Shown here one piece after another: positions 53,101 through 62,289 of a stretch of DNA of 64,000 nt. The stretch lies in contig JBKBQT010000001.1 of the NCBI GenBank assembly GCA_046292445.1, positions 292,144-356,143 on the forward strand. Direction: 5' to 3'. Position 1 is the stretch's first letter. Each line of letters begins with the position of its first letter. This stretch comes from CALIZF01 sp046292445 (lineage in GTDB: Bacteria > Pseudomonadota > Alphaproteobacteria > Rhodobacterales > Rhodobacteraceae). The position numbers were made by a program, and so were the translations under genes. The notes under the pieces are model-generated. The model worked only from the letters and a program-made list of their open reading frames with translations, did not search any database and was not told the origin of the DNA.

Positions 53101-54797
53101 CCCTCGCCGCACGCATTCCGGCCGGAACCGCCCAGCCTGCGCCGCGGTCGAAGGGGGAAATCCTGCTGGGCGAGGATTGGGTCGCGCCCGACGCGAACGA
53201 CGCCGCGCTGCGCGCGCGGCGGGCGCAGCGCAGCCTGTTCACGCTCAACCGCTCGCCGCTGGCGCGCAAGATCGTCGTGTTCAACCTGCTCGCACTCATC
53301 ATCCTCGTGGCCGGGGTGCTGTTCCTCAACCCGTTCCGCGACAGCCTTGTCGAGCAGCGCGAACGCGGCATGGTGGTCGAGGCCCGGCTGATCGCGGCGA
53401 TCATCGCGCGCCCCGCGCCCGGCGAATCGCTTGCGGCGCGGCTGGCGTCGGTGGAGCTTTCGCCGGGCACGGAGCGGTTCGTGTTCACGCCCGACGGCAC
53501 GCTCGTCGCCTCGGCCGTCGGCCAGACGCAGGGCGCCGCGATGCCGGCCTTGCCTGATGCCGAGCAGCGGCGGCCGACGGTCATCACAGACCTTCTGAAC
53601 GCGATCTGGGACGGCATCTCGACCCTGCGCAGCAGCCCCGGAACCGAGGCGGCGACAGCCGACGGCGAGGGGCTGGCGCGGGCGCTCTTCGCCGAGGCGA
53701 TCCGGGGCGAGACGGTGGTGCGGACGGGGCGCGATCCGTCGGGCGACACGCTCTTCACGGTGGCCACGCCGATCCGGCAGGGCGACGCGATCGTCGGCGT
53801 CGTTGCGGTCTCCTCGGCGGCGGGCGAGATCGACAGCCTCGTGCGGGACGAGCGGGAACAGGTGCTCCAGGTCTTCGTGATCGCGCTGCTGGTGTCGATC
53901 GGGCTGTCGCTCGTGCTTGCCTCGACGATTGCCAACCCGCTGTCCGATCTTGCCGCGGCGGCCGAGCTTGGCCGCGACCGCAACGCCCGGAAGATGGCGC
54001 CGGGCCGGATCCGCATCCCCGACCTGACGGCGCGGCCCGACGAGATCGGGCGGCTGTCGATCGCGCTGCGCGGGATGGTCACGGCGCTTTACGACCGGAT
54101 CGACGCGAACGAACAGTTTGCGGCCGATGTCGCGCACGAGATCAAGAACCCGCTCGCCTCGCTGCGTTCGGCCGTCGGCACGCTGCGCAACGCACGGCGC
54201 GAGGACCACCGCGAGAAATTGCTGGAGGTGATCGAGCACGACGTGCGGCGGCTCGACCGGTTGGTGAGCGACATCTCCAACGCCTCGCGTCTCGACAGCG
54301 AACTGGTCAAGGAGGTCGAGGAGGAATTCGACCTCCTCCGCACGATCGGCAACATCGGCGAATATCTCGGCAAGCAGGCGCAGGACAAGGGCGTGTCCTT
54401 CATCATCGACCTGCCGCCCGAGCCGATCCGCATCTCGGGGCTCGAGGCGCGGCTGGCGCAGGTCTTCGTCAATCTCATCACCAATGCGCTATCCTTCTGC
54501 GAGGAGGGGGACGCTGTGCGCGTCTGGGCCCGGCGGCGCGAGAACCGGGTGCTGGTCGTGGTCGAGGACACCGGGCCGGGGATCCCTGAACAGGCGCTCG
54601 GCAAGATTTTCAACCGGTTCTATTCGGAACGCCCAGCGGGGCAGTTCGGCAACCATTCCGGCCTAGGCCTCGCGATTTCCAAGCAGATCGTCGAGGCGCA
54701 TGGCGGCGTGATCTGGGCCGAGAACATCCGCCCGACGGAAGACGACGCGACCTCCGATCCGCTGGGCGCCCGCTTCGTGGTGGGCCTTCCGGTGTGA
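53097..54797 (+). CDS. chvG: Sensor histidine kinase ChvG
   Basis: Membrane sensor kinase (566 aa). After a cytoplasmic N-terminal stretch come TM1 (about 58-78), a periplasmic sensor domain (about 80-257), TM2 (about 258-280) with a HAMP linker, the HisKA domain with H347 (AHEIKNPLASLRS) and an HATPase domain (DTGPGIPEQALGKIF, HSGLGLAISKQ). It is the partner of ChvI. The periplasmic domain is the alphaproteobacterial ChvG type. Its stop overlaps the hprK GTG by four bases (GTGA). Confidence 0.93.
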   Translation: MTLAARIPAGTAQPAPRSKGEILLGEDWVAPDANDAALRARRAQRSLFTLNRSPLARKIVVFNLLALIILVAGVLFLNPFRDSLVEQRERGMVVEARLIAAIIARPAPGESLAARLASVELSPGTERFVFTPDGTLVASAVGQTQGAAMPALPDAEQRRPTVITDLLNAIWDGISTLRSSPGTEAATADGEGLARALFAEAIRGETVVRTGRDPSGDTLFTVATPIRQGDAIVGVVAVSSAAGEIDSLVRDEREQVLQVFVIALLVSIGLSLVLASTIANPLSDLAAAAELGRDRNARKMAPGRIRIPDLTARPDEIGRLSIALRGMVTALYDRIDANEQFAADVAHEIKNPLASLRSAVGTLRNARREDHREKLLEVIEHDVRRLDRLVSDISNASRLDSELVKEVEEEFDLLRTIGNIGEYLGKQAQDKGVSFIIDLPPEPIRISGLEARLAQVFVNLITNALSFCEEGDAVRVWARRRENRVLVVVEDTGPGIPEQALGKIFNRFYSERPAGQFGNHSGLGLAISKQIVEAHGGVIWAENIRPTEDDATSDPLGARFVVGLPV

Positions 54798-55270
54798 CCC
54801 GGACGGGGCGAGCCGGCGCAGGGCCCGCGGCGGCGGGCGCGGCGGCCGACCCGTCGCCCGACATCCTGCACGCCAGTTGCGTCGCGCTCGGCCGGGTCGG
54901 TGTGATAATCCTCGGCCCGTCCGGGTCGGGGAAATCGGCGCTCGCGCTGCGCTTGATGGCGCTCGGTCTTGCGCTCGTCGCCGACGACCGGGTCGCGCTG
55001 ACCGCGAGCGGCGAGGCGATCGAGGCCGCGGCGCCGCCGGGCCTGCCGGCGATGATCGAGGCGCGCGGGATCGGCCTGCTGGCGGCCCGTCTGGCACCGC
55101 CGACCCCGATCGTTCTTGCCGTCGATCTCGGCTGGACCGAAACCGACCGCCTGCCGCCCCGGCGGGTCTGGTCATGGCACGGAATTTCCGTCGATTGTGT
55201 TCACGGGCCGGCGACAGGGCATTTCCCTGCCGCAATCGTGCAATACATCACATGTGGGCGTGTTGCATGA
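54794..55270 (+). CDS. hprK: HPr kinase/phosphorylase, short form
   Basis: Phosphorylates HPr on Ser46 (158 aa). Walker A GPSGSGKSALALRLM is at 41-55 and the HprK segment LVADDRVAL follows. It lacks the N-terminal domain of Firmicutes HprK, as alphaproteobacterial enzymes do, so it consists of the kinase core only. GTG start overlapping the chvG stop. Its substrate HPr is encoded at 56654. Confidence 0.93.
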   Translation: MTRTGRAGAGPAAAGAAADPSPDILHASCVALGRVGVIILGPSGSGKSALALRLMALGLALVADDRVALTASGEAIEAAAPPGLPAMIEARGIGLLAARLAPPTPIVLAVDLGWTETDRLPPRRVWSWHGISVDCVHGPATGHFPAAIVQYITCGRVA

Positions 55271-55287
55271 CCCGACAGGACCGGACG

Positions 55288-56223
55288 ATGACCGAAGCTG
55301 CGACCTTTCCCGCCGACGCCGCGCAGCGCCCGGTGCAGCGCGATCTGCGGCTCATTCTGGTGACCGGCCTGTCGGGGGCGGGGCGGACGACAGCGATCGG
55401 GGCGCTCGAGGACTTGGGCTGCGAGACGATCGACAACCTGCCGCTGCGGTTGATCCCGCGGCTGCTCGACGGCCCGCCGCTCGGCCGGCCGCTCGCGCTC
55501 GGGCTGGCGGCGGCGAACCGCGATTTTTCGGCCGCGGCGCTGATCGAGCTGATCGACCGGCTCACGCTCGATCCCCGGGTGGATGTCGAGGTGATCTATC
55601 TCGACTGCGCGCCCGAGGTGCTTATCCGCCGCTATTCCGAAACCCGCCGCCGTCACCCGATGGCGCTTGACGAGGATCCGCGCGCCGGCATCGCGCGCGA
55701 GGCCGATCTTCTCGCGCCGGTGCGGGTGCGCGCCGACGTTCTCATCGACACCAGCGAGATAAGTCCGCATGACCTCAAGGCCGATCTCGCCCGCTGGTTC
55801 GGGGTCGAGCCGCAGCAGCGCATGGCGGTATCGGTCCAGTCGTTCAGCTACAAGCGCGGGCTGCCGCGCGGTGTGGACATGGTGTTCGACTGCCGTTTCC
55901 TGAAAAATCCCTATTGGGATCCGGCGCTGCGCGGCAAGGATGGCCGGTCGCCGGAGGTCGGCGCCTTCATCGCGGCCGATCCGCATTTCCACCCCTTCTT
56001 CGACCGGGTGGCCGACCTTGTCCTGACGCTGCTCCCGGCGCAGATCGAGGAAGGCAAGGCCCATCTGTCGATCGGTTTCGGCTGCACCGGGGGGCAGCAC
56101 CGGTCGGTTGCAGTCGCAGAAAGGCTGGCAGATGCACTTGCGGCGGCAGGCTGGCAGGTGTCTAAACGTCATCGGGAGCTTGAGCGGCGCGGGGCAGGGC
56201 CGGCGCGCGGCGATGTTGGCTGA
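55288..56223 (+). CDS. rapZ: RapZ-like nucleotide-binding protein
   Basis: RapZ/YvcJ-family protein (311 aa). In enterobacteria RapZ is an RNase adapter for GlmZ sRNA. The N-terminal P-loop reads GLSGAGRTT, with Arg where Lys is expected; EDLGCETIDNLP and DTSEISPHDLK follow, and the C-terminal domain has the highly conserved VQSFSYKRGLPRGVDMVFD and GCTGGQHRSVA. Two starts are possible: an ATG at 55267 overlapping the hprK stop, or 55288 with an AGGA box, chosen here. Operon position between hprK and the EIIA gene is standard for alphaproteobacteria. Confidence 0.92.
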   Translation: MTEAATFPADAAQRPVQRDLRLILVTGLSGAGRTTAIGALEDLGCETIDNLPLRLIPRLLDGPPLGRPLALGLAAANRDFSAAALIELIDRLTLDPRVDVEVIYLDCAPEVLIRRYSETRRRHPMALDEDPRAGIAREADLLAPVRVRADVLIDTSEISPHDLKADLARWFGVEPQQRMAVSVQSFSYKRGLPRGVDMVFDCRFLKNPYWDPALRGKDGRSPEVGAFIAADPHFHPFFDRVADLVLTLLPAQIEEGKAHLSIGFGCTGGQHRSVAVAERLADALAAAGWQVSKRHRELERRGAGPARGDVG

Positions 56224-56239
56224 AGGGCAGGCCGTGGCA

Positions 56240-56644
56240 ATGGGCGGGGCGCCCGTGATCGGAATCGTGATCGTGGCGCATGGCGGCCTTGCGCGGGAAT
56301 ATCTTGCGGCGGTCGAGCATGTTCTGGGCAAGCAGAAGGGCATGCGCGCCGTCGCCATCGAGGCGGATCATGACCGCGCCGCCAAGGAGGGCGAGATCCG
56401 CGCGGCCGCCGATGCCGTGGACGAGGGCGCGGGCGTCGTCGTGGTGACCGATCTGTTCGGCGGATCGCCGTCCAACCTGTCGCTGCTGGCCTGTGCGCGG
56501 GGCAACCGGCGGATCCTCTACGGCGCGAACCTGCCGATGCTTCTCAAGCTGGCGCAATCGCGCGACCTTGACCTGGTCGAGGCGGTCGAGGCGGCGGCAA
56601 ATGCCGGGCGCAAATACATCGACAGTCGCGAGATCCGGCGTTAA
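56240..56644 (+). CDS. PTS EIIA component, mannose/fructose type (ManX-like)
   Basis: Regulatory PTS protein (134 aa). Phospho-acceptor His14 lies in IVIVAHGGLAREY, and TDLFGGSPSNLSLLA is the second conserved block. No sugar permease subunits are near, so it functions as a regulatory phospho-acceptor within the alphaproteobacterial PTS. ATG at 56240 gives the family N-terminus; an ATG at 56213 and a GTG at 56234 are alternatives. Nine bases before ptsH. Confidence 0.92.
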   Translation: MGGAPVIGIVIVAHGGLAREYLAAVEHVLGKQKGMRAVAIEADHDRAAKEGEIRAAADAVDEGAGVVVVTDLFGGSPSNLSLLACARGNRRILYGANLPMLLKLAQSRDLDLVEAVEAAANAGRKYIDSREIRR

Positions 56645-56653
56645 TCAGGCCTG

Positions 56654-56923
56654 ATGACGACGCGGGTGCTCAGGATCGTGAACGAAAAGGGCCTGCATGC
56701 CCGGGCGAGCGCCAAGTTCGTGGCGGCCGTCGAGGCACATGACGCGACGGCCATGGTCAGCCGCGACGGCATGCGCGTCTCGGGCGATTCGATCATGGGC
56801 CTGTTGATGCTCGGTGCGTCCAAGGGCACGACGATCGAGGTCGAGACGACCGGGGCCGAGGCCGATGCGCTGGCCGATGCGCTCGACAGGCTTGTGTCAA
56901 GCCGTTTCGGCGAGGACTTCTGA
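56654..56923 (+). CDS. ptsH: HPr phosphocarrier protein
   Basis: PTS phosphocarrier (89 aa). His15 (GLHARAS) accepts phosphate from Enzyme I, and Ser46 (GDSIMGLLML) is the HprK target, so both regulatory sites are intact. Enzyme I is not in the window. Its stop is immediately followed by the GTG of the acyltransferase gene. Confidence 0.96.
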   Translation: MTTRVLRIVNEKGLHARASAKFVAAVEAHDATAMVSRDGMRVSGDSIMGLLMLGASKGTTIEVETTGAEADALADALDRLVSSRFGEDF

Positions 56924-57823
56924 GTGCCGACCGACGTCCCCCCCGTGCGCACCGGCGCGGTTGCCAGCGCGGTCCCGGCGCTGGCCGAGAACCCGGAATA
57001 TGTCGCCTACGACGGGCGGAACCTGTCCTACGCGGGCACTTTCGAGGATCCGTTCAAGGCGAACCTGATCCGCGCGATCGAATGGGTCACGGGCAAGATC
57101 ACCCTCATGCGGCTGGTGCGCCGGTTTGAGCGGACCGGGCGCAAGCCGGGCCAGAGCTTCTGGGGCAAGACGCTGGAGTTGCTCGATATCCGGCTGCTCA
57201 CCCCCGACGACCAGATCGCCCGCATTCCGCCGACGGGGCCGGTCGTGGTGGTGGCGAACCATCCGCACGGCCTGGTGGACGGCCTCGTGCTGGCCGAGCT
57301 GATCGGGCGGGTGCGGTCGGATTTCAAGATCCTAACGCGGTCGCTGCTGACCAATGTGCCCGATATCCAGTATCACATGCTCCCCGTCGCCTTCCCGCAC
57401 GAGACCGACAGCATCCGCAAGAACCTCGAGATGCGGCGGCTCGCGATGGAGCATCTCAAGGACGGCGGCGTGGTGGTGCTGTTCCCCGCCGGCCAGGTCG
57501 CCAGTGCGCCGTCCTGGCTCGCCCCGGCCGTCGAGGCCGACTGGAACCCCTTCACCGCCAAGATGCTGCTCCGGTCCGGGGCGCAGGTGCTGCCGATCTA
57601 CTTCCCCGGCCAGAACAGCCGCCTCTACCACTGGGCCAACCTGACCTCGCCGACGCTGCGCCAGTCGCTGCTGCTGCACGAGATCGTGCATGCGATGCAC
57701 AAGCCGCAGCGCCCGGTGATCGGCCCGGTCGTCCCGCCCGAGGATATCGCGGCGCGGGGCGGCAACACGACCGAGTTCATGGCCTGGCTGCGCGCCCGCA
57801 CCCTCGCGCTGGCGCAGGGCTAG
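56924..57823 (+). CDS. PlsC-type lysophospholipid acyltransferase family protein
   Basis: Membrane-associated acyltransferase of 299 aa. The catalytic motif is NHPHGLVDG (N112-G120), the HPxGxxDG variant seen in hemolysin-like and ornithine-lipid acyltransferases rather than the NHxxxxD of PlsC, followed by FPAGQVAS. It probably transfers an acyl chain to a lysolipid; which one is unknown. GTG start directly abutting the ptsH stop, so expression may be coupled to the PTS operon. Its TAG stop lies in a CTAG shared with the convergent hbd gene. Confidence 0.8.
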   Translation: MPTDVPPVRTGAVASAVPALAENPEYVAYDGRNLSYAGTFEDPFKANLIRAIEWVTGKITLMRLVRRFERTGRKPGQSFWGKTLELLDIRLLTPDDQIARIPPTGPVVVVANHPHGLVDGLVLAELIGRVRSDFKILTRSLLTNVPDIQYHMLPVAFPHETDSIRKNLEMRRLAMEHLKDGGVVVLFPAGQVASAPSWLAPAVEADWNPFTAKMLLRSGAQVLPIYFPGQNSRLYHWANLTSPTLRQSLLLHEIVHAMHKPQRPVIGPVVPPEDIAARGGNTTEFMAWLRARTLALAQG

Positions 57824-58695
57824 CGCGTCGGCACCGGCACCTCGCCGCGGTAGTCGTAGAACCCTCGCTTGACCTTGCGGCCAAGCCAGCCTGCCTCGAC
57901 GTATTTTCCCAGCAGCGGGCAGGGGCGGTATTTGGTGTCGCCCAGCCCCTCGTGCAGCACGTTCATAATCGCAAGGCAGGTGTCGAGCCCGATGAAATCG
58001 GCCAGTTCCAGCGGCCCCATCGGGTGGTTGGCGCCCAGTTTCAGCGCCTCGTCGATGGATTTCACGTTCCCCACGCCCTCGTAGAGCGCATAGGCCGCCT
58101 CGTTGATCATCGGGATCAGGATGCGGTTGACGATGAAGGCCGGGTAATCCTCGGCCGAGGCGGCCGTCTTGCCCAGCCGTTCGACAACGCCGAGCAGGGT
58201 GCGATAGGTCGCCTCGTCCGTCGCGATCCCGCGGATCAGCTCGACCAGCTGCATCACCGGCACCGGGTTCATGAAGTGGAACCCCATGAACCGCTCGGGC
58301 CGGTCGGTGCGGCTGGCGAGGCGGGTGATCGACAGCGACGAGGTGTTGGTGGTCAGGATCGTGTGCGGCTTCAGGTGCGGAGCGAGGGCTTCGAAAATCT
58401 GCTGCTTGACCGATTCGCGCTCGGTCGCCGCTTCGATCACGAGGTCGGTCGCGCCGGCCTCGGCCAGCGTGAGGGTGGGGCGGATGCGGGCGATGGCCGC
58501 CGCCTTGGCCTCGGCGGTGATGCCGCCGCGTTTCACCTGCCGGTCCATGTTGCGCTCGATCGTCGCCATGGCCCGGTCGAGCGCCTCCTGCGACACGTCC
58601 GTCAGCACGACGTCATAGCCGGCGAGCGAAAAGACATGCGCGATGCCGTTGCCCATCTGGCCCGCGCCCACGACCCCGACCGATCCGATCTCCAT
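57820..58695 (-). CDS. hbd: 3-hydroxybutyryl-CoA dehydrogenase
   Basis: NAD(P)-dependent dehydrogenase of 3-hydroxybutyryl-CoA / acetoacetyl-CoA (291 aa). The Rossmann motif VVGAGQMGNGIAHV is at 8-21; TNTSSLSIT and the catalytic His region FMGFHFMNPVPVM match the family, and the C-terminal domain has GANHPMGPLELADFIGLD. A GGGGGA box precedes the ATG at 58695. It fits the acetoacetyl-CoA node together with the thiolase at 32428 and ETF genes nearby. Confidence 0.93.
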   Translation of the reverse strand: MEIGSVGVVGAGQMGNGIAHVFSLAGYDVVLTDVSQEALDRAMATIERNMDRQVKRGGITAEAKAAAIARIRPTLTLAEAGATDLVIEAATERESVKQQIFEALAPHLKPHTILTTNTSSLSITRLASRTDRPERFMGFHFMNPVPVMQLVELIRGIATDEATYRTLLGVVERLGKTAASAEDYPAFIVNRILIPMINEAAYALYEGVGNVKSIDEALKLGANHPMGPLELADFIGLDTCLAIMNVLHEGLGDTKYRPCPLLGKYVEAGWLGRKVKRGFYDYRGEVPVPTR

Positions 58696-58866
58696 CGCTT
58701 CCCCCTTGCCCGGACAGCCCGAGGTTTCGCACCGCACCCGGCCCGGCGCAACCCCGCACCACGTGGCGCTGTTGCGGCGGAATTGTGTCGCATTCGCGCA
58801 TTAGGGGTTTGGCAACCCGCCGAGCCCAGCCTTCCCGATTGGGTGAACTGAGATTCGGGTGGGTTT

Positions 58867-59616
58867 ATGGCCTATGAGCAACCGGGCGCGGGGGCGCTCG
58901 ACCTGTTTCCATGTCGATATGGACAGTCGCGGCTGACCTTCCGCGGCCCGCGGGCGCGGCTCGACCGGCCCTATGTCGTCGCGCTCGGCGGGACAGAGAC
59001 CTTTGCGCGGACCGTGTCGGCCCCCTGGCCGGCACTGGTGGAGAAGCGGCTGGGGCGGACGGTGGCGAACCTCGGCTGCGTCAACGCGGGGGTTGACGTC
59101 TACCTCGCCGATCCGAGCCTGCGGGACATCGCGGCGGGCGCCGATCTGAGGATCGTGCAGATCACCGGGGCGGCCAACCTGTCGAACCCCTATTACACGG
59201 TCCATCCGCGCCGGAACGACCGGTTCGTGATGGCCACCCCGGCGCTGCGCGCGCTATTCCCCGAGGTGGATTTCACCGAATTCCACTTTACCCGCCACCT
59301 TCTGCTGTCGCTCGCCCGCCGCGGTCCCGAGCGCTTCGCGCAGGTGGCGGATGCGCTGCGGGCGTTGTGGGTGGACCGGATGGCGATGCTGCTCGACACG
59401 ATCGGTGCGCCCACGATTCTGTTGTGGCTCGCGCCCCGGCCCATCCCTGCCGAGGGGGACCTGAACACCGATCCGGTCCTCGTCGATGCCGCGATGGTCG
59501 CGGCCGTCCGGCCGAAGGCGAGCGATCTGGTTGTCGCGTTGACCGACGCGGCCGATGCAGCGGCGCATTCCCGGGTGGCCGTGCTGGTCGCATCGGCGCT
59601 GGCGCGGCGGCGATGA
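58867..59616 (+). CDS. DUF6473 family protein
   Basis: Uncharacterised protein of 249 aa of the type that opens with LDLFPCRYGQSRLTFRGPRARLD, followed by VVALGGTETFARTVSAPWPALVE; I recall this family as DUF6473, seen mainly in Rhodobacterales. The central GGTETF segment and the pattern NLGCVNAGVDVYL suggest an SGNH/sulfotransferase-like alpha/beta fold, but no catalytic triad is certain. No signal peptide or membrane helix. Monocistronic, in a 171-base upstream gap; converges with etfA 18 bases downstream. Confidence 0.7.
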   Translation: MAYEQPGAGALDLFPCRYGQSRLTFRGPRARLDRPYVVALGGTETFARTVSAPWPALVEKRLGRTVANLGCVNAGVDVYLADPSLRDIAAGADLRIVQITGAANLSNPYYTVHPRRNDRFVMATPALRALFPEVDFTEFHFTRHLLLSLARRGPERFAQVADALRALWVDRMAMLLDTIGAPTILLWLAPRPIPAEGDLNTDPVLVDAAMVAAVRPKASDLVVALTDAADAAAHSRVAVLVASALARRR

Positions 59617-59634
59617 CCGCCGCGCCGCATGGCG

Positions 59635-60561
59635 TCAGAGCTTTTCGATCATCTCGGGCACGGCGGTGAACAGATCGGCCACAAGACCATAGTCGGCGAC
59701 CTGGAAGATCGGCGCCTCCTCGTCCTTGTTGATGGCGACGATCACCTTGCTGTCCTTCATCCCCGCGAGATGCTGGATCGCGCCCGAGATGCCGACGGCG
59801 ACATAGAGGTCCGGCGCCACCACCTTGCCGGTCTGGCCCACCTGCCAGTCGTTCGGCGCATAGCCCGAATCGACCGCTGCGCGGCTGGCGCCGACGGCCG
59901 CGCCGAGCTTGTCCGCAAGCTTCTCGATCAGGGCAAAATCGGCCTCGGACCCGACGCCGCGCCCGCCCGACACGACGATGCCCGCCGAGGTCAGGTCCGG
60001 CCGGTCCGAGGCCGCGACCTTGTCCTCGACCCAGGACGACAGGCTGCCATCGACATCGACCGACACCGTTTCGACCGGGGCCGATCCGCCCGTCGCGGCG
60101 GCGGCGAAGGTCGCCGTGCGGATCGTCATCACCTTTGTCGCATCCGTCGATTTGACGGTCTGGATCGCGTTGCCGGCGTAGATCGGCCGCTCGAAGGTGC
60201 TGGCATCGACCACGCCGAGCACCTCGGAGATCACCATCACGTCGAGCAGGGCGGCCACGCGGGGCAGCACGCTTTTCGAATAGGCGCCCGAGGGGGCCGC
60301 GATATGCTCGTAGTCCCCGGCGAGCGACACGATCAGCGCCGCGGTCGGCTCGGCCATCCCGTGGCTGAACACGGCGTCATCGGCCAGGATCACCTTGGAC
60401 ACACCGGCAAAGCCCGCCGCCTCGGCCGCCGCCGCCTGCGCGCCCGCACCGGCCACCAGCACATGCACATCGCCAAGCGATGCGACGGCCGTCAGCGCCT
60501 TGGCCAGCCCGTCGGCCGCCAGCTTGCCGTCGATCACCTCCGCCAGAAGAAGAACCGCCAT
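59635..60561 (-). CDS. etfA: Electron transfer flavoprotein alpha subunit
   Basis: FAD-binding ETF subunit (308 aa) carrying electrons from acyl-CoA dehydrogenases to ETF-ubiquinone oxidoreductase. The C-terminal FAD domain has VVSGGRGVGSEADFAL, SGYAPNDWQVGQTGKVVAPDLY and VGISGAIQHLAGM. Its start shares one base with the etfB stop (TGATG). Provides the acceptor for Mcd (47728) and beta-oxidation dehydrogenases. Confidence 0.97.
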   Translation of the reverse strand: MAVLLLAEVIDGKLAADGLAKALTAVASLGDVHVLVAGAGAQAAAAEAAGFAGVSKVILADDAVFSHGMAEPTAALIVSLAGDYEHIAAPSGAYSKSVLPRVAALLDVMVISEVLGVVDASTFERPIYAGNAIQTVKSTDATKVMTIRTATFAAAATGGSAPVETVSVDVDGSLSSWVEDKVAASDRPDLTSAGIVVSGGRGVGSEADFALIEKLADKLGAAVGASRAAVDSGYAPNDWQVGQTGKVVAPDLYVAVGISGAIQHLAGMKDSKVIVAINKDEEAPIFQVADYGLVADLFTAVPEMIEKL

Positions 60562-61322
60562 CAGAGCACCCCCGCCTCGTCTTTCAGTTTCGCGATCAGT
60601 TCCTCGACCGTCTTGACCTTGACGCCCGCCTTGCGCCCGGCCGGCTCTACCGTCTTGACGACCGTCAGCCGGGGCGTGACATCGACGCCGTAATCGGCGG
60701 CGGTCTTTTCCTCGAGCGGCTTCTTCTTGGCCTTCATGATGTTGGGCAGCGAGGCATAGCGCGGCTCGTTCAGGCGCAGGTCAACCGTGACGATGGCGGG
60801 CAATTTGACCCTGATCGTCTGAAGGCCCCCGTCCACCTCGCGCGTGACCACGGCGTGATCGCCCTCGACCGCGATCTCGCTCGCGAAGGTCGCCTGCGAC
60901 CAGCCGAGCAGCGCCGCGAGCATCTGCCCCGTGGCGTTCATGTCGTTGTCGATCGCCTGCTTGCCCGCGAGCACCAGCCCCGGCCCCTCGGCCTCAACGA
61001 CCTTGGCGAGAAGCTTGGCCACCGCCAGCGGCTCGATGTCCTTGTGCACGTCGTCCGCCGCCTGGATCAGGATCGCCCGGTCGGCCCCCATGGCCAGCGC
61101 CGTGCGCAGCGTTTCGGCGGCCTGCTTCACGCCGATCGACACCGCCACGATCTCGGACGCGACGCCCTTTTCCTTCAGCCGGATCGCTTCTTCGACGGCG
61201 ATCTCGTCGAAGGGATTCATGCTCATCTTGACGTTGGCCAGATCGACGCCCGATCCGTCCGCCTTGACGCGGACCTTCACGTTATAGTCGATCACCCGCT
61301 TTACCGGCACGAGAACCTTCAT
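60561..61322 (-). CDS. etfB: Electron transfer flavoprotein beta subunit
   Basis: AMP-binding ETF subunit (253 aa), first gene of etfBA. Typical features are the start MKVLVPVKRVIDYNVK, SMNPFDEIAVEEAIRLKE, AGKQAIDNDMNATGQ and the recognition loop DLRLNEPRYASLPNIMKAKKK. Full length. The 107-base gap upstream separates it from the cobalamin adenosyltransferase gene read in the same direction. Confidence 0.97.
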   Translation of the reverse strand: MKVLVPVKRVIDYNVKVRVKADGSGVDLANVKMSMNPFDEIAVEEAIRLKEKGVASEIVAVSIGVKQAAETLRTALAMGADRAILIQAADDVHKDIEPLAVAKLLAKVVEAEGPGLVLAGKQAIDNDMNATGQMLAALLGWSQATFASEIAVEGDHAVVTREVDGGLQTIRVKLPAIVTVDLRLNEPRYASLPNIMKAKKKPLEEKTAADYGVDVTPRLTVVKTVEPAGRKAGVKVKTVEELIAKLKDEAGVL

Positions 61323-61429
61323 CGGCCCTGCACTCCCCTGTCATGCGTGCGAAACATTCCTGCGCGGGGACATAGCGCCAATCCCCCGCGCGGGACAGCC
61401 GAAAACCGACAGCGGCGCCTGCCGCGACG

Positions 61430-62017
61430 TCACGTCGTTGCGGCATCGCGCGTCAGACCCGGCACCCAGAGAACATCGCGCGCCCCGTCGTCGTTGGCGA
61501 TGCGGCCCGCGACGAAGAACCAGTCCGACAGGCGATTGAGATAGCGCACCGCCTCGGTGTTGATCGCCTCCATCGTCGCCAGTTCCACCGTCAGCCGCTC
61601 GGCCCGCCGGCAGACGGTCCGGCACAGGTGCAGATGCGCGGCCAGCGGCGTGCCCCCTGGCAGGATGAAGGACCGCAGCGGCGCAAGCCGCGCGTTCATC
61701 GCGTCGATCTCGGCCTCGAGCCGCGTCACCTGCCCCTCGAGCATCCGCAGCGGCGCCCATTCGCGCGCCCCGTCCTGGTCCATGTCGGGCAGGCAGAGGT
61801 CGGCGCCGAGGTCGAAGAGGTCGTTCGAGATGCGCGCAAGGGCCGCGTCGATCTCGCCTTCCGCATGCAGGCGGGCAAGGCCCACGGTCGCGTTCGTCTC
61901 GTCCACCGTGCCATAGGCCTGCACGCGCAGCGCATGCTTGGCCACCCGCGCGCCGTTGCCGAGCGCGGTTTCCCCCGCATCCCCGGTCTTGGTGTAGATC
62001 TTGGACAGCACGACCAT
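61430..62017 (-). CDS. ATP:cob(I)alamin adenosyltransferase, PduO type
   Basis: Makes adenosylcobalamin from cobalamin and ATP (195 aa). The N-terminal signature KIYTKTGDAGETALGNGARV and the active-site segment RAERLTVEL ... RYLNRLSDWFFVAGR are those of the PduO/CobA-type enzyme. It supplies the cofactor for methylmalonyl- and ethylmalonyl-CoA mutases. Its ATG at 62017 shares one base with the stop of the upstream HIG1 gene (TGATG). Earlier in-frame sequence was rejected. Confidence 0.93.
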   Translation of the reverse strand: MVVLSKIYTKTGDAGETALGNGARVAKHALRVQAYGTVDETNATVGLARLHAEGEIDAALARISNDLFDLGADLCLPDMDQDGAREWAPLRMLEGQVTRLEAEIDAMNARLAPLRSFILPGGTPLAAHLHLCRTVCRRAERLTVELATMEAINTEAVRYLNRLSDWFFVAGRIANDDGARDVLWVPGLTRDAATT

Positions 62018-62223
62018 CAGTTGCCCCCCTGCCGCAGCCAGACGAAGCCGACGATGAGGATCACCGCGACGAACTGCGCCGCGATGCGATAGCGCATGAT
62101 GCGGTTGGCGTGCTTGCGGTTGAAATCGCCCCCGCGCGCGAAGCCGCCGATCCCGACCATCAGGATCCCGAGGACGAGGATCGTCGCGGCGGCGACGACG
62201 TAGAACAGCGGATCGTTGAGCAT
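62017..62223 (-). CDS. HIG1-domain (twin-TM) small membrane protein
   Basis: Inner-membrane protein of 68 aa with two helices (about 7-27 and 47-64) joined by the conserved basic loop ARGGDFNRKHANRIMRYRI, which matches the HIG1 family. Mitochondrial HIG1 proteins associate with respiratory supercomplexes, and a similar role in cytochrome oxidase assembly is possible. An excellent GGAGGTGA ribosome site precedes the ATG at 62223. Overlaps the adenosyltransferase start by one base. Confidence 0.85.
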   Translation of the reverse strand: MLNDPLFYVVAAATILVLGILMVGIGGFARGGDFNRKHANRIMRYRIAAQFVAVILIVGFVWLRQGGN

Positions 62224-62289
62224 GGGTATCACCTCCGATCCCCCCGACATAGCGGGCGGCGCGGCAAAGGCGAACCCCCCGCGCGCCGC

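Noticed and set aside
56108..56239. Longer N-terminus for the EIIA protein
   Set aside because: The extension overlaps the conserved end of rapZ and does not resemble PTS EIIA; starts at 56240 or slightly upstream give the normal family N-terminus.
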